DNA of 64,000 bases from Treponema sp. (GCA_009777735.1 WRLF01000013.1:1-64000), one strand, 5' to 3'. Positions 30,467 through 40,067 are shown, counted from the first letter of the stretch. Translations and numbers: made by a program. The notes: a model not told the origin generated them from the letters alone.

Positions 30467-32755
30467 TTACGGTACTGCCGTTCCCACCCTGGTAGGATTG
30501 GCGCCTCTGGTTACCAGGCGGATGCCTGACTGGTCATACCCGACAGCGGGCCATAAACCGGTGCGGTTCCAGATTGATGGCCGTTGGGTTCCCCCGCCGG
30601 TACCGTTGGCAAAGTTATACCAGTCGCCGCCATGCCCGAGTTTACGTGCTTCGCCGCCGGTGGCGGAGTTCACATAGTCAGTCAGCGGATTGGAGGTGTC
30701 TGGAAGACCTTGGTTATTTCCTGCGCTTATCCTATCAAAGCACCATTCAAACGCATTGCCGCTCATGTCATGGATACCCAGTTCGTTGGGAGTTAAAAGC
30801 CCCACTGGAATGACCCCTGCGCCGCCGGCTGCGTTCGCAGGATTGGCCGTGTTCCACCATACCCGCGCAAAAGCAGTCATGGCTGCGCGGCTCGCGTCTC
30901 CGCTGTTATTGGTGGCGTTTGCCGGCTGACCGGCATAGGCCTTCCGGTAGCCGGTTGTATTGATTCTGGTGTCAAGACCGCCGGCTGCTGAACCGGTAGT
31001 GTAAGTCGCCGTTGTGTCTGAATACGCGCCCATAGCTGCCCACTGCCATTCATGCCCGGAGGGCATTCTGAAACCGGTGTTGGTCAAGGTTTGGGTGGCA
31101 TCGTTTAATACGGTATTTGCAACCGGGCCGCCATTTTGGGCAAAGCCGCTGGGGCGGTTTGACTGGGGAATAGTGGCAACAGTCAGGCTTAACCATCCTG
31201 CATCAGTAGTAGGCCAGGCATCATGAGTGGTGTTGTAAATACGGGTTCTTCCCGCCATAGTGCTGAGTTTATTGCTGAAGACAAGGACGTCATACCAGGT
31301 CAGGCGTACTGCCGGGAATCTTTCCCGTGGATATGATGCATAAGCCGCAGAATTAGACTGAGAAGAATCATACCTGTCACCGCCCGGCCAGCCCGTACCC
31401 ATGACCGCTTCCCACTGGCCTACCGTTATTTCGTATTTGGCAATCCTGTAGGGATTGGTGATTCTTGTTTCATAACCTGTTGTATTGAGCGTAGTGGTTC
31501 CTGCATACCGTGTAAATCTGCCCGCAGGCACTTCAATAAATACCAGCCCCAGGCCTTCCCTGACAACATAGTCGGTATGCGCGGCAGATAATGTACTGAG
31601 CATGGCGACGGCTTCGGCGGCAGTACCGGTTGTGGCGATATTGGCCACAAAGGTTTGGGCGTTGGTTTCCGCAGTGTCGATGGCTTCGGCTGCGGACTGG
31701 AGTACCCAGAAATGGCCAAAGTCTATAAACAGGCCGGGGATATTGTTTGTCGCAGGTTCTTGGATAACATTCCTTGTAACAGCACCATCCGCGTATGTTC
31801 TCTGACGGTTGCCGACTGTGGCAAGAAGGATTTGTATCTCGGTAACATCCGGCGGCATGGTTCCAATCTCGTCGGCTGTCTCGAAAGCGTCTATTGCCTG
31901 GGAAAGAGCGGTCATTTTAGCGGTAATCTCCGCTAAAACAGTGCCGTCAACGACATCTTTCGCATTAGCCAGGGCAATTTCCAGGGCGTCATGCAGGGCT
32001 TGGGGGGTAAAATGTTCACCCCGAGGTACCGTAGCGGCGCTTTCAGCTACAAGCGGTACGTTTTCCAATAGATCTTCCGTATCGGCAATTAATTCGCGCA
32101 GCAGGCGCCGGTCGGCAAACGAGCCCAATTGAGGGGTAACATTACTAAATTCATTTTTTGCCTCTCCCAGCACTATAATCATGTTTTCCACCTCGGATGT
32201 GGCGGTGTTTTTACTGGCGGTTATTGCTTTGGCATCGTCAATTACGTCTTCAAGGGCTGCATAAGCCACAGATGATACCCAGTATTTGTCTTCGTCAACA
32301 TCGCTGCCGTTAAGGCTTGCTGTAATGCCATCCAAAAGGGCTTCAGCCTCCCCTATCAACTGGGTCAGCCTGGTGTATCCATCGTATTGTCCCGGACTTA
32401 TGGCAGTAAGAAAGGCAATTTGTCCCATTACCAGCGTGTTAATCATCCCAACCACGGCGTTATGCGGGGCTGCTCCTGTCGCAAACATGAACTCGGCAGT
32501 TTCAATGGCTTCTGCCAGTTGATTGTAAATATCTGTGGGAACCCATTCGCCATTCTCGTCAACATCAGAGCCGTCGATGGAACTGGCAACGCCTGCCATC
32601 ATACTTTTTGCGTCATTAATCGCTGTTTCCAGCAGATCAAACGGGCCTTTCGTCGATGTGGTGGGACCCGCAGGATCGCCGCATCCTGCAAATAAAATGA
32701 TAAAACACAGGGCAAGTGCCGTGTTTACTGCTGTGAAAGCCGTTTTTATTGTCAT
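30467..32755 (-). CDS. Lipoprotein with FIVAR-like helical repeats and SUMF1/formylglycine-generating-enzyme-like (C-type-lectin fold) domain
   Basis: LFAGCGD lipobox; GLVFIEVPAGRF...YRIAKYEITVGQWEAVMG...FRMPSGHEWQWAAMG...DMSGNAFEWCFDR...GIRLVTRG. Confidence 0.82.
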   Translation of the reverse strand: MTIKTAFTAVNTALALCFIILFAGCGDPAGPTTSTKGPFDLLETAINDAKSMMAGVASSIDGSDVDENGEWVPTDIYNQLAEAIETAEFMFATGAAPHNAVVGMINTLVMGQIAFLTAISPGQYDGYTRLTQLIGEAEALLDGITASLNGSDVDEDKYWVSSVAYAALEDVIDDAKAITASKNTATSEVENMIIVLGEAKNEFSNVTPQLGSFADRRLLRELIADTEDLLENVPLVAESAATVPRGEHFTPQALHDALEIALANAKDVVDGTVLAEITAKMTALSQAIDAFETADEIGTMPPDVTEIQILLATVGNRQRTYADGAVTRNVIQEPATNNIPGLFIDFGHFWVLQSAAEAIDTAETNAQTFVANIATTGTAAEAVAMLSTLSAAHTDYVVREGLGLVFIEVPAGRFTRYAGTTTLNTTGYETRITNPYRIAKYEITVGQWEAVMGTGWPGGDRYDSSQSNSAAYASYPRERFPAVRLTWYDVLVFSNKLSTMAGRTRIYNTTHDAWPTTDAGWLSLTVATIPQSNRPSGFAQNGGPVANTVLNDATQTLTNTGFRMPSGHEWQWAAMGAYSDTTATYTTGSAAGGLDTRINTTGYRKAYAGQPANATNNSGDASRAAMTAFARVWWNTANPANAAGGAGVIPVGLLTPNELGIHDMSGNAFEWCFDRISAGNNQGLPDTSNPLTDYVNSATGGEARKLGHGGDWYNFANGTGGGTQRPSIWNRTGLWPAVGYDQSGIRLVTRGANPTRVGTAVP

Positions 32756-32930
32756 TATTTCGCCTCCTTATAATTTAACCGCACACATTGCTATATTTAA
32801 AATACTTATTGTAAAAATAATATCACACTATAAGGAAAAATATCAAGTTTTTTTTATTTATTTAAGATTTTTTGTATATTTTACTTATCGTTAGCAAAAT
32901 GCGAAATATGCAGAAAAACGTATACAACAC

Positions 32931-33869
32931 CTAATTCTTCCCAAACTTTAACGCCTGCTCAATTACCTCAATTACCGAATCCGGGGTTGATGCGCCTGCA
33001 GCCAGACCAATGGTTTGGTAAGAAAAAAAATCCGGCGGTATGTCTGCTGCGGTTTCTGCAAGGGTACAGGGTTTACCGGATGTTTGGGCGATATTCAGCA
33101 AACGGCGGGTATTGGCGGAATCTCTTCCCCCGGCAATGACAACAGCGTCAACCCTGCCAAGCAGTTCCCGCAGGCTGTCCTGCCGTTCTTTCGTAGCAGC
33201 GCAGATGGTTCGTGCTATTTCAAGATCGGGGTACAATGCGGTGATAGCGCCGCCAATGGCCTGGTATTCATCCTCAGAAATGGTAGTCTGCCCGATAAGT
33301 GCAGTATTTCGCCGGAAATCATTTCCGTACTGTGCAGCATCACTAGTATATAGTTGTACTGCTGCATTCTGTGCTTCGACAGCGCCGGCAACAACAATGC
33401 ATATAGGTCTGGCAAGGGGAGGGGAGCTTTTTTGTTTCACGACAGTTGCGTGAATCATGTTGGCATAACCCAGGATACCGGTTATTTCAGCATGGGATTC
33501 CTCACCTGCAAGAAAAAGGCAAAACCCGGCATCGGCAAATTCTGCGGCTTTAAGCTGGCTTGCCTTTACTCTGGGACAGGTCGCGTCAATGATGTTTGCA
33601 CCGCGCCTGCGGAGTTCCGCCTCTGTTTGAGGATTTATGCCGTGAGCCCGAATTATTACGGAAGAACCATGAAGGTCTGCGGGAAGCGAATCTTCACTGA
33701 GCTGCGCCGCACCCCGCTGTTTCAGTTCATCAAGCGTTTGGGGGTTGTGGATGAGGGGGCCGAGGGTATAAGTTTTTTTGCAGCGTTCTGTTTCGGCAAA
33801 GGCAAGATCAACCGCACGCCTGACCCCCATGCAGAAACCAAGCACTTCAGAGCGAACTACATGAGCCAC
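32931..33869 (-). CDS. ispH: 4-hydroxy-3-methylbut-2-enyl diphosphate reductase
   Basis: FCMGVRRAVDLAFAE; GPLIHNPQTLDELKQRG; DATCPRV. Confidence 0.93.
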   Translation of the reverse strand: MAHVVRSEVLGFCMGVRRAVDLAFAETERCKKTYTLGPLIHNPQTLDELKQRGAAQLSEDSLPADLHGSSVIIRAHGINPQTEAELRRRGANIIDATCPRVKASQLKAAEFADAGFCLFLAGEESHAEITGILGYANMIHATVVKQKSSPPLARPICIVVAGAVEAQNAAVQLYTSDAAQYGNDFRRNTALIGQTTISEDEYQAIGGAITALYPDLEIARTICAATKERQDSLRELLGRVDAVVIAGGRDSANTRRLLNIAQTSGKPCTLAETAADIPPDFFSYQTIGLAAGASTPDSVIEVIEQALKFGKN

Positions 33870-35288
33870 TTACGCTTTAACAGGCTGTGCGCTTTGCTTC
33901 TCCCTGACCCGTTTAAGTCTGCGTTTTTCCCAGAAATTAATAATCCCGGTGGCGATAAAAGTTGTCGTATATACGCCGGATGTCATACCCACGAGCAAGG
34001 CAAGTGCAAAATCTTTCATGGAGCCGGTGGTAAAGATAAACAGGGACAGTACCGCAAGCATGGTGGTAACGGTGGTAATAACAGTCCTGTTCAATGTCTC
34101 GGTCAGAGAACGGTCAAGAATATTTTCAAAAACATCATCCGGGTACAGGCGGCGGTTTTCCCTAATCCGGTCAAAAACAACAATGGTATTATTGATTGAA
34201 TAACCGAGTATCGTAAGAATAGCAGCAATAGTGGTGGTATTGAATTCCATTCTGGTCCAGACCACAAATGAAACAATGACAAGGCTGTCAAGTAAAATGC
34301 CTAATACCGCCCCTACAGCGTACTGCAGCTTAAACCTGATTGCCGCATAGGCCAGTATTAACAGCAGAGTACAGGCAATGAGAATCCCTACCTGATCGGT
34401 AAGGTTTCTGGAAAAACGGGAACCGACATAATCGGAACGGAGTACCACCACATTACCTGCTCCAAAATCCGGGTGATCAAAGGCTTCCAGAACACCGGTG
34501 ATCCTTTCGGCGGGCCGGTCCCTGATGGTATCTGCCGCTTCGGCAATTTCTTCTGTCATTTCAGATATCATTTCATCTGTATCATCAAATTCCGCTGCAT
34601 CAGTTAATTCCGCAATCGTTTCTTCCCAGTCAATAACTTCCGCAGTTTCATCGTATTCGGCAATTTCTTCCTGTACAGGAATTTCCTGTTCAGCTTCAGT
34701 TTGCTCATCCTGTGTGTCCTGAATACGGATCATAAAATGGCGGTCGGACGGCTGCCCAAGGCTTTGAACCGATGCAGTCTGTCCAAGGGCATCCAATGCT
34801 TCGCGGACTGTGGCGATGGGTATTTCTTCGCTCCGGGGATCAAGGTAATGCACCAAATAAGGGATATCCGCATCAAGCCGGGGATCCCGCTGAGAACTCC
34901 GTACGAGCCACTGCGAACTGATCTCTGCGGGTACAAGCAGATCAAATTCCAGGCCTTCAAGTTGCTCACTCAAGGCGCCGGTGAGTTCACCGATAGTAGT
35001 ATATTCACTAAAGAGGAATTGTATGGTTCTTGATTCAATGCCAACACCGGAATGTACTATATACATACCGCTGCGGTCAAAAGAGATGGAGGCATTGCCC
35101 CTGCCTGACCATGTAAGGCTGAATGCAGTGGGGGCAAACTGAATTTCCTGAATCAAACCTGCCTGGAAATCCACGCCCAGGTTAAACCCGCTCATTACAA
35201 AGAAACCGGCAATGCCGATTATGACAATCAGAGTGGAAAAAACCGCCGTAAAAGTAAACAGTTTTGAAAACCTGATAATTCTTCTCAT
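33870..35288 (-). CDS. secF: Protein translocase subunit SecF with acidic insertion
   Basis: SecF motifs (TILGYSINNTIVVFDRIRENRR); acidic segment in periplasmic region. Confidence 0.94.
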   Translation of the reverse strand: MRRIIRFSKLFTFTAVFSTLIVIIGIAGFFVMSGFNLGVDFQAGLIQEIQFAPTAFSLTWSGRGNASISFDRSGMYIVHSGVGIESRTIQFLFSEYTTIGELTGALSEQLEGLEFDLLVPAEISSQWLVRSSQRDPRLDADIPYLVHYLDPRSEEIPIATVREALDALGQTASVQSLGQPSDRHFMIRIQDTQDEQTEAEQEIPVQEEIAEYDETAEVIDWEETIAELTDAAEFDDTDEMISEMTEEIAEAADTIRDRPAERITGVLEAFDHPDFGAGNVVVLRSDYVGSRFSRNLTDQVGILIACTLLLILAYAAIRFKLQYAVGAVLGILLDSLVIVSFVVWTRMEFNTTTIAAILTILGYSINNTIVVFDRIRENRRLYPDDVFENILDRSLTETLNRTVITTVTTMLAVLSLFIFTTGSMKDFALALLVGMTSGVYTTTFIATGIINFWEKRRLKRVREKQSAQPVKA

Positions 35289-37087
35289 TACTTGATCCCT
35301 CCTGCGGCGGCGGGTACGCCACCAGGAGGCGGCGAGCTTTCAGCCTTAATGCGGGACCATGTTATTGAAAGTTTTTTACTGCGCATAACATCCGTGCCAA
35401 AATCGAATATCAGCCGGGAAACAAACAATGCGGTAAATACCGAAGAAAAAACGCCGACGGCAAGGGTTACGGCAAATCCCTGAATGGGGCCGGAACCAAG
35501 CTGAGAAAGGAACAAGGCGGCGATAAACGTGGTAATATTTGAGTCCATAATTGCCCAAAATGCCTTGTCAAAACCATTTTCAATTGCGGCTTTTCTGCCT
35601 TTGCCAAGGCGCAGTTCCTCTTTTATACGCTCAAAAATGATCACGCTGGCATCTACTGCCATACCGATTGTAAGGATGAAACCTGCGATACTCGGTAATG
35701 TCAGGGTAAAATTAAATGCGGAAAGAATGCTGAACATAAAGTAAAAATTGAGGATTTGGGCAAAAACAGCGTTAATCCCCGCAATTCGGTAATATCCCAG
35801 CATAAAGATCAGGACGGCAATGATGCCGCCAATCAGTGCGTATAACCCTTCCATTATGGTATCTTCGCCCATTGAAGCGCCTATGCTCTGCTGGCTTACC
35901 ACTTCAAGTTCAACGGGCAGCGCCGCAGTACGCAGCATCAGGGCAATATTGTTTGCTTCTTCCAGGCCAAACCCGGTAAGGCGTACAGAATCGCGGATTG
36001 CAGTCTGGATGGTTGCCTGGGATCTTACCCGCCCGTCAAGGACAATAGCCATGAGCCTTCCCACATTGGCAGATGTAAGCCGGTGAAATATTTCCCCGCC
36101 TTCAAAGTCCAGCATAAAGGTAACTTCCGGCCTGCCGTCCAGGTTGTTCCGTTCCACAATGGCGCTGCGGATATGGTTTCCGTCCAGGCCGACTTCGCTT
36201 TTTAACGCTGTATAACGGAGACTGCCGTCCGGATTTCGGTCATGTTCATCCAGGCCGTAACGGTCCTTCACATATACACCCAGCACCATTACATCAGCCG
36301 GTACAATAGAGGGGTTAATGAGGTTTCCCTCATCATCGAAAGTGGTTGCTGGGTTGGCGCGGTAATAATTGTTAAAAACATCAGTGGCTTCGGTGTCAAC
36401 TATATGAAAGGCGAGACTGCCCTTGCCCATGATTATATCGTTAATGCGTTCGGGGTCTGCGCTGCCGGGGATTTCAACATAAATTTGATCGGAACCCTGC
36501 TGTCGGATAACCGGCTCGGTAAGTCCGAAACGGTCAATTCGGCTGTTCAGAACATCCAGTGCACGGTTAACCGCATCGGAACGGTCTTCTTCGGTCAGAG
36601 ATCGGTCAAGCCTTTCCTGTAAGGCATCCATGTCCGCCTGTAGTACAATGCTTAACCCCCCGGAAAGATCCAGCCCGAGCTGCACTGCATTTCTTTGCAG
36701 ATCTTTCAGGGCAAGGATATCTTCCCGGTGCCTGGTCTCGATAGCATCAAGCGCTTCTCTCCTGCTTGGAAAAGCGGCAAGAACGGTATAGGCATCCCAT
36801 TTTTCAGGGGCAGGCTCCCTATTTTCTCTGTAAAGGTTCCTTGCCTGCCTGATCATGAACGAAAGATCCTCGGGAACATCCCCGCTCTCCGCAGCCAGTG
36901 ATAGCAGCCGCTGAAAATCCGCCTGGGCGCTTCGGGATGCGTACGTTCTGATTTGTTCGCGGGATTCAAGCGCACGCTCCTGTTGATCTCTGGGAGTCAT
37001 AAAATACCAGCGGATGCTGGGCAGAAGGAACACAAAACAAACTGCCATAATTCCCAAAACTAAGGCAAACCGATATCGTTTTTTCAT
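35288..37087 (-). CDS. secD: Protein translocase subunit SecD
   Basis: LGLDLSGGLSIVLQADMDA; GMAVDASVIIFERIKEELRLGKGRKAAIENGF. Confidence 0.95.
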   Translation of the reverse strand: MKKRYRFALVLGIMAVCFVFLLPSIRWYFMTPRDQQERALESREQIRTYASRSAQADFQRLLSLAAESGDVPEDLSFMIRQARNLYRENREPAPEKWDAYTVLAAFPSRREALDAIETRHREDILALKDLQRNAVQLGLDLSGGLSIVLQADMDALQERLDRSLTEEDRSDAVNRALDVLNSRIDRFGLTEPVIRQQGSDQIYVEIPGSADPERINDIIMGKGSLAFHIVDTEATDVFNNYYRANPATTFDDEGNLINPSIVPADVMVLGVYVKDRYGLDEHDRNPDGSLRYTALKSEVGLDGNHIRSAIVERNNLDGRPEVTFMLDFEGGEIFHRLTSANVGRLMAIVLDGRVRSQATIQTAIRDSVRLTGFGLEEANNIALMLRTAALPVELEVVSQQSIGASMGEDTIMEGLYALIGGIIAVLIFMLGYYRIAGINAVFAQILNFYFMFSILSAFNFTLTLPSIAGFILTIGMAVDASVIIFERIKEELRLGKGRKAAIENGFDKAFWAIMDSNITTFIAALFLSQLGSGPIQGFAVTLAVGVFSSVFTALFVSRLIFDFGTDVMRSKKLSITWSRIKAESSPPPGGVPAAAGGIK

Positions 37088-37117
37088 AACGCTGCTCCGG
37101 GGGTGGTATTACACAAT

Positions 37118-37492
37118 CTATTTATCTTCACTCTCATCTTCGGATGAATCTATAGTGTGCTTGTCTTCTTTTGCCGCAACAACAATTGAGGCAATTGCAC
37201 TGCGGTTAAATTCTATTTTTGTATCTTCATCGACCTTGACAATGACGGTTTGATCCCTCACGGTCTGGATGGTTCCGTTAATCCCTCCGATTGTGACAAT
37301 ACGGTCGCCTTTTTTTAATGTAGAGAGCATTTTCTGGGTTTCTTTCTGCTTCTTGTTTTGGGGCCTGATTATTAAAAAGTAGAAAATTGCGATTATCGCA
37401 ATAAAAGGGAGAAAAGTCATAAAACCGCCAAGCGGTCCACTTGGGGCCTGCTCTCCATTCGCCTGCAACAGGTAAAAAACGACTGAATTCAT
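37118..37492 (-). CDS. yajC: Preprotein translocase subunit YajC
   Basis: FYFLIIRPQNKKQKETQKMLSTLKKGDRIVTIGGINGTI. Confidence 0.92.
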   Translation of the reverse strand: MNSVVFYLLQANGEQAPSGPLGGFMTFLPFIAIIAIFYFLIIRPQNKKQKETQKMLSTLKKGDRIVTIGGINGTIQTVRDQTVIVKVDEDTKIEFNRSAIASIVVAAKEDKHTIDSSEDESEDK

Positions 37493-37629
37493 AGGTGTTT
37501 CCTTGTAGAATATATTTGGTGATTTCCCCAAACAGGGAGATCATCCTGATATATCAGGTTAGCATGGAAAGAAAAAGAAATTCAAGTAGCAGGATGCCTG
37601 AAGCCGTAGTACATTTCGAAGGCGGTTAA

Positions 37630-38901
37630 TTACCGCCAAATTAACCAGACGAAAACGGCGGAAGCAGCAACTGATATGAATGTAAACGGCAGGGCAACGG
37701 TAAGCCATTGGCTGAAATTTATGGGATCGTTGTGTTTCCGCAGAATACCCAGCGAAACCACATTTGCCGAAGCGCCAAAAGGAGTAAGGTTCCCCCCCAT
37801 ACAGGAGCCAATGAGCAGTGCAAACATATACAGTTCCGGCCGCAGACCAAGTTCGCTGCTTAATGATGCAGCAACCGGCAGCATGGCAATTATATACGGC
37901 ACATTATCGACAAAACCGGAAATAAAAACAGAAACCAGCGTGATCAATATAAATCCAAACAGTACATTATTTCCGATAAGCTGTAATAAAACACCCGCAA
38001 AATCATCCAGGATACCCGATGTTTCGACTGCTCCAATTACCAAAAAAATGCCCGCCAGAAAAAAAACTGTATCCCAATCAAGTTCTTTTAGCATTTTAAA
38101 TGACTTTGCTGTTCCTTCTTTACGTATCAGCCAGTACCAAAAGAAGCCCAATACAGCCAGAGCTGCAACGAAAAAACCGGAAGCAACTGTAAGCCCGTTA
38201 AAAATAAATGTTAATATGGCAAGTCCAATTATTTTAATTATCAGTAAAATAGCAGGAAATGAGGAAATGATAACATCCTTTTCAATTGTTACTTTTTCTT
38301 TACCGGTTTTTGAAAAGAAGCGGTATAAAAACAAGACCCCGGCAATCATGCCAATTTGGACTGCAAAGAAGATTGACGGCCTTCCGTTGAAAAAGAAAAA
38401 GTCATTAAAAGTATATCCTGCATAACTGGCAAATATCATTGATGGCGGATCCCCGACAAGCGTTGCCGTACCCTGAAGGTTTGACATTATCGCAAGGCCG
38501 ACTATGAACATTCTGGGCTTAATGTTTAGTTTCCGGCAAAGTGCAAGGGCAACAGGAGCCATGACCAGGACAGTGGCTACATTTTCAACAAAAGCCGAGA
38601 TGATACCCGTCATAACCAGGATCGCTACTATTGCAATTCCTGAATTGGGCGATTTAATCACGATAATATCTGCCAGGACAGCGGGGACCCGCGAATAGAT
38701 AAATAGCTCTGCCAGCAAAAGGGCCCCAATAAATATTAATAGAACAGTGGGGTTTATAAACCCCAATGCTTCATGCGGGCTGAGTGCTCCCAATATCAGC
38801 ATTAATGCCGCCGCGCTCAGGGCAGCCCAGGATTTCCGGTTGGGGAAAGCGATAATAAACCCATACATCACCACTGTAATCGCAAGTACAATCCATTTCA
38901 T
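37630..38901 (-). CDS. SLC13/ArsB-type permease
   Basis: About 11 TM segments; FVENVATVLVMAPVALAL; GFVDNVPYIIAMLPV; GANVVSLG. Confidence 0.82.
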   Translation of the reverse strand: MKWIVLAITVVMYGFIIAFPNRKSWAALSAAALMLILGALSPHEALGFINPTVLLIFIGALLLAELFIYSRVPAVLADIIVIKSPNSGIAIVAILVMTGIISAFVENVATVLVMAPVALALCRKLNIKPRMFIVGLAIMSNLQGTATLVGDPPSMIFASYAGYTFNDFFFFNGRPSIFFAVQIGMIAGVLFLYRFFSKTGKEKVTIEKDVIISSFPAILLIIKIIGLAILTFIFNGLTVASGFFVAALAVLGFFWYWLIRKEGTAKSFKMLKELDWDTVFFLAGIFLVIGAVETSGILDDFAGVLLQLIGNNVLFGFILITLVSVFISGFVDNVPYIIAMLPVAASLSSELGLRPELYMFALLIGSCMGGNLTPFGASANVVSLGILRKHNDPINFSQWLTVALPFTFISVAASAVFVWLIWR

Positions 38902-38955
38902 TCATTTAAAATATCAAGAAACCGTGATACTTCCAAGCTGCACTTGTCTCACAAA

Positions 38956-39558
38956 TTATATTTCGTCGCGGTTTACAATCACCCTGCTGATCAATCCATA
39001 TTGTACCGCTTCCTGTGCGCTCATCCAGTAGTCGCGGTCAGTGTCTTTTTCGACCTGGGCGGCGGGGATACCTGTTTCTACGGCTATGAGGCTGTTTATT
39101 TTTTCCCGCAGTTTTTCCAGTTCTTTGGCGTGGATTTCAATATCAGTAGCGACACCGCGTATACCGGAAAGCGGCTGGTGAATGAGATAATGGCTGTTGG
39201 GCAGGCCAATCCGCCGTTCCTTGGGAGCGGCAAGCTGGATGATTGCTGCGGCGCTGGCTACCAAACCCATACCTACGGTCCACACCGGCGGTTTGATAAA
39301 ACGGATCATGTCGAATATGGCATACCCCGCATCGGCATCACCGCCGGGCGAATCAATGAAAATCCGTACGGGCTCGTCGCCCGTTGCTTCCATCAGCAAA
39401 AGCTGGCGAATGGTTTTTTCGGCAAGGCCTTTGCGAATCTCGCCTGAAAGCAGGATGGTTCGTGTTTTAAGCATCTTTCCGGCAAGCAGTTCCTGCCAGC
39501 TTTCAATTTTATCTTCTTCAAATTCGTCATCGTCGGTATCTTCATGAAAAAATCGCAT
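38956..39558 (-). CDS. clpP: ATP-dependent Clp protease proteolytic subunit
   Basis: FIDSPGGDADAGYAIFDMI; GLVASAAAIIQLAAPKERRIGLPNSHYLIHQPLSG. Confidence 0.88.
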   Translation of the reverse strand: MRFFHEDTDDDEFEEDKIESWQELLAGKMLKTRTILLSGEIRKGLAEKTIRQLLLMEATGDEPVRIFIDSPGGDADAGYAIFDMIRFIKPPVWTVGMGLVASAAAIIQLAAPKERRIGLPNSHYLIHQPLSGIRGVATDIEIHAKELEKLREKINSLIAVETGIPAAQVEKDTDRDYWMSAQEAVQYGLISRVIVNRDEI

Positions 39559-39619
39559 TGCTGCCTCCGTTGCCTGTTAATAATATATTATATTAAATGA
39601 TTAGGGACAGTGATAACAA

Positions 39620-39686
39620 GAGGGCATAAGACTCACAAACCCCATTGTTCGCTACATTACTGGTTAAACCAGCAATGTATGCCCTC
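39620..39686. repeat. Composite hairpin: outer 9-bp and inner 13-bp inverted repeats
   Basis: GAGGGCATA (39620-39628) / TATGCCCTC (39678-39686); inner TACATTACTGGTT (39653-39665) / AACCAGCAATGTA (39667-39679), one mismatch. Confidence 0.75.
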
Positions 39687-39704
39687 CTAATGCACACTTA
39701 TGCG

Positions 39705-39995
39705 GGGCCTGTCAGCGACCAAGCGCACCGCGGGGCGGCGGGACGGCAAAACATTCGCCGGATTCTCTGCTGGAGAAGACGAGCGAGAAAAATCAAAAAT
39801 TGCATACAGTAAATACTGCCCGGTACACAAAGCATGAGTACAACACAAGCTTACACACTTCCTGAAAACATGAAGGATAATACATACCGGGCAGTGGCTT
39901 CGCAAGCAGATTCCCCGGCATGTTTTGCAGGCACGCTGCCCCGCCCGCCGCCGGTTTGTTACCAGGCAGATACATGAGGCAATACGCTACGGCAT
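39705..39995. repeat. Diverged head-to-head inverted repeat of about 120-140 bp per arm in the fhs upstream region
   Basis: Left arm and reverse complement of right arm share ordered blocks GCCTG..ACC, CGGGGC-GC, GCAAAACAT--CCGG, TCTGCT, ACTGCCCGGTA (perfect 11-bp pair 39815-39825/39885-39895), CATG. Confidence 0.7.
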
Positions 39996-40067
39996 CACAA
40001 CGCGGTGGCTGGACTTTTTCCCCTGCTTGTCCCATCATACATGTATACAATTGCACAGGAGGGAAAT

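Noticed and set aside
33354-34199. 281-aa plus-strand ORF
   Set aside because: Antisense across ispH and secF, both with strong family motifs.
37621-37637. GGCGGTTAATTACCGCC palindrome at the SLC13-type permease stop codon
   Set aside because: Six-bp stem without a T run and overlapping coding sequence; likely chance.
39687-40056. Short overlapping minus-strand ORFs (72 and 87 aa) in the fhs upstream region
   Set aside because: Low-complexity, Cys-rich translations explained by the inverted-repeat element; no RBS or plausible protein family.
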